Both the position numbers and the translations under genes were made by a program. A stretch of 64,000 nt of DNA. Source: Lumnitzera littorea. Its lineage: Eukaryota; Streptophyta; Magnoliopsida; Myrtales; Combretaceae. Below the pieces are notes generated by a model. That model did not search any database, was not told where the DNA came from, and worked only from the letters and a program-made list of their open reading frames with translations. The stretch lies in the NCBI GenBank assembly GCA_024138015.1, contig JAMXBB010000002.1, positions 15,299,330 through 15,363,329 of the forward strand, given 5' to 3'. Shown here piece after piece: positions 58,986-64,000 of this stretch. Each line of letters begins with the position of its first letter. The stretch's first letter is position 1.

Positions 58986-61460
58986 TGTGACACCTCAAAA
59001 TCTAAAAGTGTTATAATCTGCTACGTGTCCTTGTTATTTAGTAATACATTAAGGCTTTAAAACCAACTACATTCTCCAAAATCACTTATAATAACCGCTT
59101 ATTAAATATAAAATAATAATTCCCCAAATACATTAATTTGATTGACTTATAGACGTGTCACTCTAGCCACAAATATACTAAATAATCAGATCCTGATCTT
59201 CTACAGTATACATAATTAATAGCCCCTCTTTCCCAACTCGAAGATAGTAATTTCCATACTTGTTGTAAATTTATCGATTTGACTTATAGGTGTAAAAATA
59301 GAAGAGTGAGCCGAAGCCTGGTACAGGTGTATAAATACACACGGATGTCAAGCCTAAAATATTTACATGTATATAATGCAATTATAATAGAATATAAGTA
59401 AATAATAGTTTAATTATCTTTAATTTAGACCAATAATCAATAAAGAAGTACTTATAATGCCGTTGTACCATTATTTTTGTTCACATATATAGGTGAATAT
59501 AATATAAGTTTTCTTTTAAGTCCTTTATGTCAAAGTCTAGAGTTCGAAAACCTAATATTTTAGCTGTATTAACTTACATGAAAGTTTACTAGGAAAATAT
59601 TACATATAATCAGTAATTACTCCTCTAAGGATCTATCACTACGAGTTGTTAGAGCAAGCACATCAAGTATAACCAACAACCAAATTCAATAAGTCCAAAT
59701 ATAACTTAGTTCGATTAAATCTTATCTAACCTAGTAAGTACAATTAGACAAACAAGTACCATTTACTTAGGATTACTTCACAACGGCTAATAGAAAACTC
59801 AGTACAAAATAGCTCAAATCAATCAACTTGGGAGGAACTCGATAACCAGCACAAATCTATTTGAAATTAAGAATAAGTATATATATTAATTTTCAGATAA
59901 TTGACAACTAAATTTCTATCTAAATGTTACTTATGAATATTAACATGTTACTTGTTAATACATCTATTTTATAATTCAAATGTTCCGAGTAAAATTAATC
60001 AAATCGATTTATTAGTCTAAGATAGAAATTGAAAATAATATAATAGTAATATATAATGCAATAGGCTAAATTGTTAACATATATATGCATATAATACTAT
60101 TTATTTACCCATAACATAAGGTATAGGACATGGAAGGGAAATAATAAGTAAACATATAATAAGAATGTTAAAATATATAACTTAATAACCAATATAATAA
60201 AAATAATACATATATTATTAAATAACACTAGAATTAGTAAAAGAAAAGCATTTTAATAATTGGAAATTGAAATGAACATACTATACAACTAGTACCTTAT
60301 ACTACATAATAATAATGATAATCCTAATAGAAATAATTTAATAATAATGACATCAATAATAAATTTAAAGCATAATATAAGAAAATGAGATCACCATAAG
60401 CTAAATCAATAATTAAAATAGTATATATATAATACAAGTATCAACATAAACTCCACATCCAACAAAAGACAATAAATTAACTCCATATTTCTATAAATAA
60501 TAATACAATATGTGACATAATTTATAATAAAAAAATTTTATACAAAATAATAGTACAATATAGCATATAATATAATTTATAATACAAACCTATTTACTAG
60601 CAAAATAATTACTTATCACAATAATTGAGGAATAAAATAATATGAAATGTATATAATACCGAAAAGGTAATTAAGTGACTTGTTGGATATATAATCAAGA
60701 GAAAAATAACCGATAAATACGAAATTGTTGCTGATAGTAATCCTATTAGACAATAATAAAATCGGAAATTATACTTTATTTTACAAAACCCAAAACAATT
60801 ATCAATAAATAATTTCATAGGAATGAAGTTCGGAACGGTAATCGAAACGAAGCTGGAACTCGTGGTTGTCGGAGTAAATGAAGGGCCAATTTTAATAATA
60901 ACGAAAGAGAAGAGGAGAGATTGGGAAATTGAGGAAGTGTGGGTGGGTCCAATTAGACAATGACAGCAATAGGGAAAAGAGAGATTGGGAGAGAGTTGAC
61001 GAGGGGAGAAATTGAGAGATTGAGAGTGGGGTCTGATGAGGAAAAGAAATGACGAGAGAAGTGCATGGGAATCGGGGGAGGGTGGGGTTGAAAATGTCGA
61101 CAATGAAAAAAATGAGGGTAGGCGGCTAGAGAAGAAGAAATAAATAAGGTAGGTTTAGGGTGGATAGAATATTTTAGGTAAGATTTTCAAGAAAGATAGA
61201 GAAAAAATACAAATAAAATGAAAATAAAGAGAGTGAGGGAAAATAAGAAAATAGAAAAGGGATTAAAATATAAAAAGTGATAGGGAGAATACAAAATATA
61301 ATATATATACTTTATTTATAAAAATAAAATTACCCTATTTTATGATTATTTATAATAAGAGTTATTTAAAAAAAAATATTACCGTGATCCTCGATTTAAA
61401 TATTTATAAGTTAGAAATTCAAATAAACCCAAAACTACGCTAAAATCTATAAGTTGAATT
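58986..61460 (+). mobile_element. Probable old LTR-like sequence (right end unresolved)
   Basis: Begins TGTGACACCTCAAAATC, the same kind of start as the family-1 LTRs (TGTCACGCCCCAAAG). It shows a similar order of an AT-rich body, a GC-richer middle (60830-61100) and an AT-rich tail. I could not find a TTACA end with a duplicate of the left flank tctca. The 164-codon minus-strand frame at 60609-61103 lies in its purine-rich middle and looks like a chance ORF. Confidence 0.35.
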
Positions 61461-62733
61461 TTTTTTTTATTAGTAATGCTTTTATATTGACATAACTTAA
61501 ATAAATTTTTTACTTAAATTATTATTATTTTTACTTTAATTGAAGTATTTCATCCCATAAATTTGCAAGTACCAAAGAGATAATCTATACAAGAAATTTC
61601 GCTCCAAACGCAGCTCTTACCATACATACATGATAAAGATTATCCGGAATAAAATCAAGTTTGGATTCAGACAAAAAGAAAAAGAAAATTAAAATTTGGG
61701 ATTGGCTTACACTAATCACATGACTGCAACTGGGAGAGAGAGAGAGAGAGAGAGAAAAGGGAAATTTCTGTCATGTACTATGATCCATGCAACTCAATAA
61801 TTTTCCTGTGGATCCTATAAAATATAACAGCGTACAGCGTAAAATGCATAATAGATGGACATGTACACCGTGTCTAAGGAAACACACTTATATGAAAGCA
61901 AGCCGCTCTAGAGGTACCGGTTCGCCCTTCTCTCTATTGGTCCGATCTATACTTTTACGGGATGATTCGGAAGGTTAGACAGAAAAAAAATCAATCGGTT
62001 ATGCAATTAAGATAAGAAATGGACCCTTCAAAATTTCTATTTTCCTAAAGTTTTCTAAATAGATAGTTATTATTGTTTATATTTTTTTAAATATTCAATA
62101 ATATCACTGTAAAAAAATGACAACCACAGTCTTGTAACTTCAGAATTTTTAAAAGATAAAAATTTTAAAGGAAATAAATTCGGATCGAAAATGGTACAAT
62201 TTTCAAGTTTCCTTAAAAAGTGGTGACGTAAACAAATTGGTAATCCTTGACATTCTTGTTGTATTTGGAGTAGGTAAACTGTGAGGAACAGCAAAAAGGA
62301 TGGCGTTTTAGCCAAAACAGTTTGGATAACAAGCCCCAATTTTCAATGAAATGGATGGGTTCGATTCTTCTACTCCCAACAGTTATAATATATAGTAGCT
62401 GATTAAAAATAATAATAATAAGATAACAATGATATATTTTTTCAAGTTCAATGCAGAGAAATTCGATTAGTAACAACATTAAATCGTCAACAATCTGACG
62501 TTCTAAACATTAAGATGTGGCTGCATTCAATTCATCAGCAGGAAACCAACCATTATATTCAAGAACAAAGCGTAGAGATCTATCTAAAATCAACAGCAAT
62601 TGAGATTCCCAATATTTTTATAAATTTTATTCCTTGATAATTATATTTGCAATTAAAAAAAAAGAAAATAAAAAAAAAACAAAGAAAACAATTAAATACA
62701 TAAAAAGAAAAAAGAAAAATGTGAAAAATATTA
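61461..62733. other. Intergenic DNA downstream of the KIC/PBP1-like gene
   Basis: An (AG)n microsatellite lies at 61734-61755. The frame at 61787-61978 has no recognisable domain. The A/T-rich stretch at 62640-62730 immediately follows the gene stop on the minus strand and probably holds its 3' UTR, but no unambiguous polyadenylation signal was chosen. Confidence 0.5.
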
Positions 62734-63093
62734 CTAATAAGATCTATTGATCTCTTGCTGAAGGACATCTTCAAGCCAAACTTGAGACTGTTCCATCAAT
62801 TCAGGACTTAACCTAAACATCAAAACACAAAACTCCATCTGACTGAGAGCTCCATCACCATCGATATCACCTTCCCTCATCATGCTCACAAGTTCATCAT
62901 GTCTCAAATCTTGCAAACCCAGTAAGGCACTGTTCTTCTTGAGACTTTCGAGTGTAATTACTTGTTTGTCCTTGTCCATCAATAGCTCGAACCCATTACA
63001 TAGTTCTCTTATCAGCCCATCTCCCCCAAGCTTATCTGCCATTACGGGCAATAGGTCTTCGAATTCGATCCTTCTCTTGTCAACACCAGCCAT
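62734..63093 (-). CDS. EF-hand calcium-binding protein of the KIC/PBP1 family
   Basis: A 119-residue single-exon frame running from the ATG at 63093 to TAG at 62734. The block LLPVMADKLGGDGLIRELCNGFELLMD (residues 14-40) and the end of the EF-hand, MEFCVLMFRLSPELME (86-101), are characteristic of the plant KIC/PBP1 group. This group includes the PINOID-binding protein and the kinesin (KCBP)-interacting calcium-binding protein. The loop DIDGDGALSQME (76-87) is a canonical 12-residue EF-hand with Asp at 1, 3 and 5 and Glu at 12. A second, earlier loop (40-51, DKDKQVITLESL) lacks the final acidic residue, as expected for a degenerate hand. The length fits the family. The likely role is cytosolic calcium sensing that modulates a kinase or kinesin partner. 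Which paralogue it is cannot be decided here. This is the only gene in the window that reads intact. Confidence 0.93.
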   Translation of the reverse strand: MAGVDKRRIEFEDLLPVMADKLGGDGLIRELCNGFELLMDKDKQVITLESLKKNSALLGLQDLRHDELVSMMREGDIDGDGALSQMEFCVLMFRLSPELMEQSQVWLEDVLQQEINRSY

Positions 63094-63568
63094 GTTTTGA
63101 TATCGAAAAATATGAAGAAGAAGAATACGAGTGTGTTTATTCTTTTGTTTACGTTGTGTGTTGACCAGGATGGTGCTTTTGTGTGGATGTATATATATAT
63201 ATATATAAAGAGTTGGACGTGTTGGAGTAAGAGTTAGGAGGGGTTACGTAATATTCAATGGGGTTCTAGGAAGATGGATTTGGTCCCTTTCTGGATGACA
63301 GCAGAGGAACAGAAACTTAAGAGTTGGTCGGCTTTGATTCCATAGACCGCTTCTGCCTATCTGTTTCTCAGAAGCTTGTCAAGGGCATTTTCGTCTTTTC
63401 GAATGCCTTTTAAGGTTTATTTGATATTCAAGCTATCAAGTGTTATTCATTTTACTCGCACACATTGAATTGAATCTTTGATCGGCAGCTGTATTAAGAT
63501 CTAAACTATTATTTAAAGTTTTCCCACCACTCGTTGGCTATTCAAAACCATATTTTAAAAGTGATAAT
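63094..63568 (-). promoter_or_regulatory. Proximal promoter and 5' UTR of the KIC/PBP1-like gene
   Basis: On the minus strand a long TA tract (63190-63207), preceded by ctcttta, lies about 100 bases before the ATG and is the obvious TATA-box candidate. A TTGACC string (W-box core) lies at about 63171 on the plus strand. The leader just before the ATG is A- and T-rich with a cttctt-type repeat, common in plant 5' UTRs. Confidence 0.6.
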
Positions 63569-63805
63569 CCAACGTTGTGTTTGGTTTACTACAATCAAAT
63601 CAGATTGAAAAGAAATAACAATTTATTTAGTATTGTTTGATTTATATTTTTGGAATAAAAGTTGCATTTCATTGGAAATATAGCAATTATGGAGTAGACA
63701 TTAATTTTGGTATGACTTTTTATAAATGAAATAAGACAATACATATTCTACAAATAATAAAAGTAGAACGATGATCCTATTCTATTAAATCAAGCACAAC
63801 GTTAG
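63569..63805. mobile_element. MITE-like element with imperfect terminal inverted repeats
   Basis: The left end ccaacgttgtgtttggttt (63569-63587) and the reverse complement of the right end, ctaacgttgtgcttgattt (63787-63805), agree at 16 of 19 positions. The similarity fades further in. The interior is AT-rich and non-coding, total about 237 bp. The size, ends and promoter location fit a miniature DNA transposon. No clear target duplication was found, so the superfamily is unassigned. Confidence 0.55.
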
Positions 63806-64000
63806 TATTTCTTTTCCTATTTTCTTCTCTCTTTACTAGGTTTAAAGGTACTTAATGTAATACACCTTAATATTAATGTGCCCCAAACCCTGTAGGGTCT
63901 TCTATCACATGCTTGAAACCCTCTTGCTAAGCTAATCGGAAATGTACATACCATTCGAAACCCGCCCAACTAATTGATGCAATTTTACTAAAACACTTTA
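63806..64000. other. Unassigned DNA at the right edge
   Basis: No ORF or repeat recognised. The sequence is cut by the window end. Confidence 0.5.

Noticed and set aside
60609..61103. 164-codon minus-strand ORF with a Ser/Pro/Leu-rich start and a hydrophobic end.
   Set aside because: Composition follows a purine-rich strand. No domain and no gene-like context, and it probably sits inside an old LTR. A transcript or a homologue would change this view.
61787..61978. 63-codon plus-strand ORF with a somewhat GC-richer end.
   Set aside because: No recognisable motif and no promoter or splice context. Too short to credit alone.

Overview
The window looks like nuclear DNA of a flowering plant, probably a eudicot. 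It is AT-rich and dominated by decayed LTR retrotransposons of the plant Copia and Ty3/gypsy types. The one gene that reads as intact is a small EF-hand protein of the plant KIC/PBP1 family at the right end. I see no bacterial features, no CRISPR array, no rRNA and no tRNA gene.

Layout. (1) 1-7543: most of a degenerate Copia element (gag, protease, integrase, RT, RNase H, short 3' LTR). Its integrase is split by a 3.1 kb solo LTR (2107-5208) with a perfect 5 bp target duplication. (2) 8304-40755: one Ty3/gypsy element of Tekay/Del type (2.3 kb LTRs, tRNA-Met primer site, gag, PR, RT, RNase H, IN), stretched over 32 kb by nested insertions. Its gag is split at 11969-20010, its RT at 21598-24196, and its 3' LTR at 27130-39183. 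(3) The insertion in the 3' LTR is itself a four-level nest: the Tekay LTR contains a solo LTR (27130-39183), which contains a second gypsy element (28927-38417), whose 3' LTR contains another solo LTR (35062-38186). (4) 41397-45309 and 50216-56022: two more solo LTRs, one in each orientation, each carrying a member of a second solo-LTR family (42471-44609; 50984-53787). (5) 56 to 62.7 kb: mostly unannotatable AT-rich DNA with a probable old LTR, simple repeats and a perfect 20 bp-arm palindrome. (6) 62734-63093, minus strand: the KIC/PBP1-like gene, with a TATA tract just upstream and a MITE-like element about 0.5-0.7 kb upstream.

Two solo-LTR families account for most of the non-coding mass. 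Family 1 (TGTCACG...CTTACA, about 3 kb) has four clear copies: three forward, one reverse. Family 2 (TGTCGAGC...TCTACA, 2.1-2.8 kb) has three copies. Every family-2 copy sits inside another retroelement and carries a tRNA-like A-box/B-box segment in the same place.

I did not find a convincing new biological system. The most useful results are the insertion order, exact boundaries and target-site duplications, the conserved structures inside the LTRs, and the single host gene with its transposon-modified upstream region. All boundaries were read by eye, and element lineages rest on protein motifs recognised from memory, not on searches.
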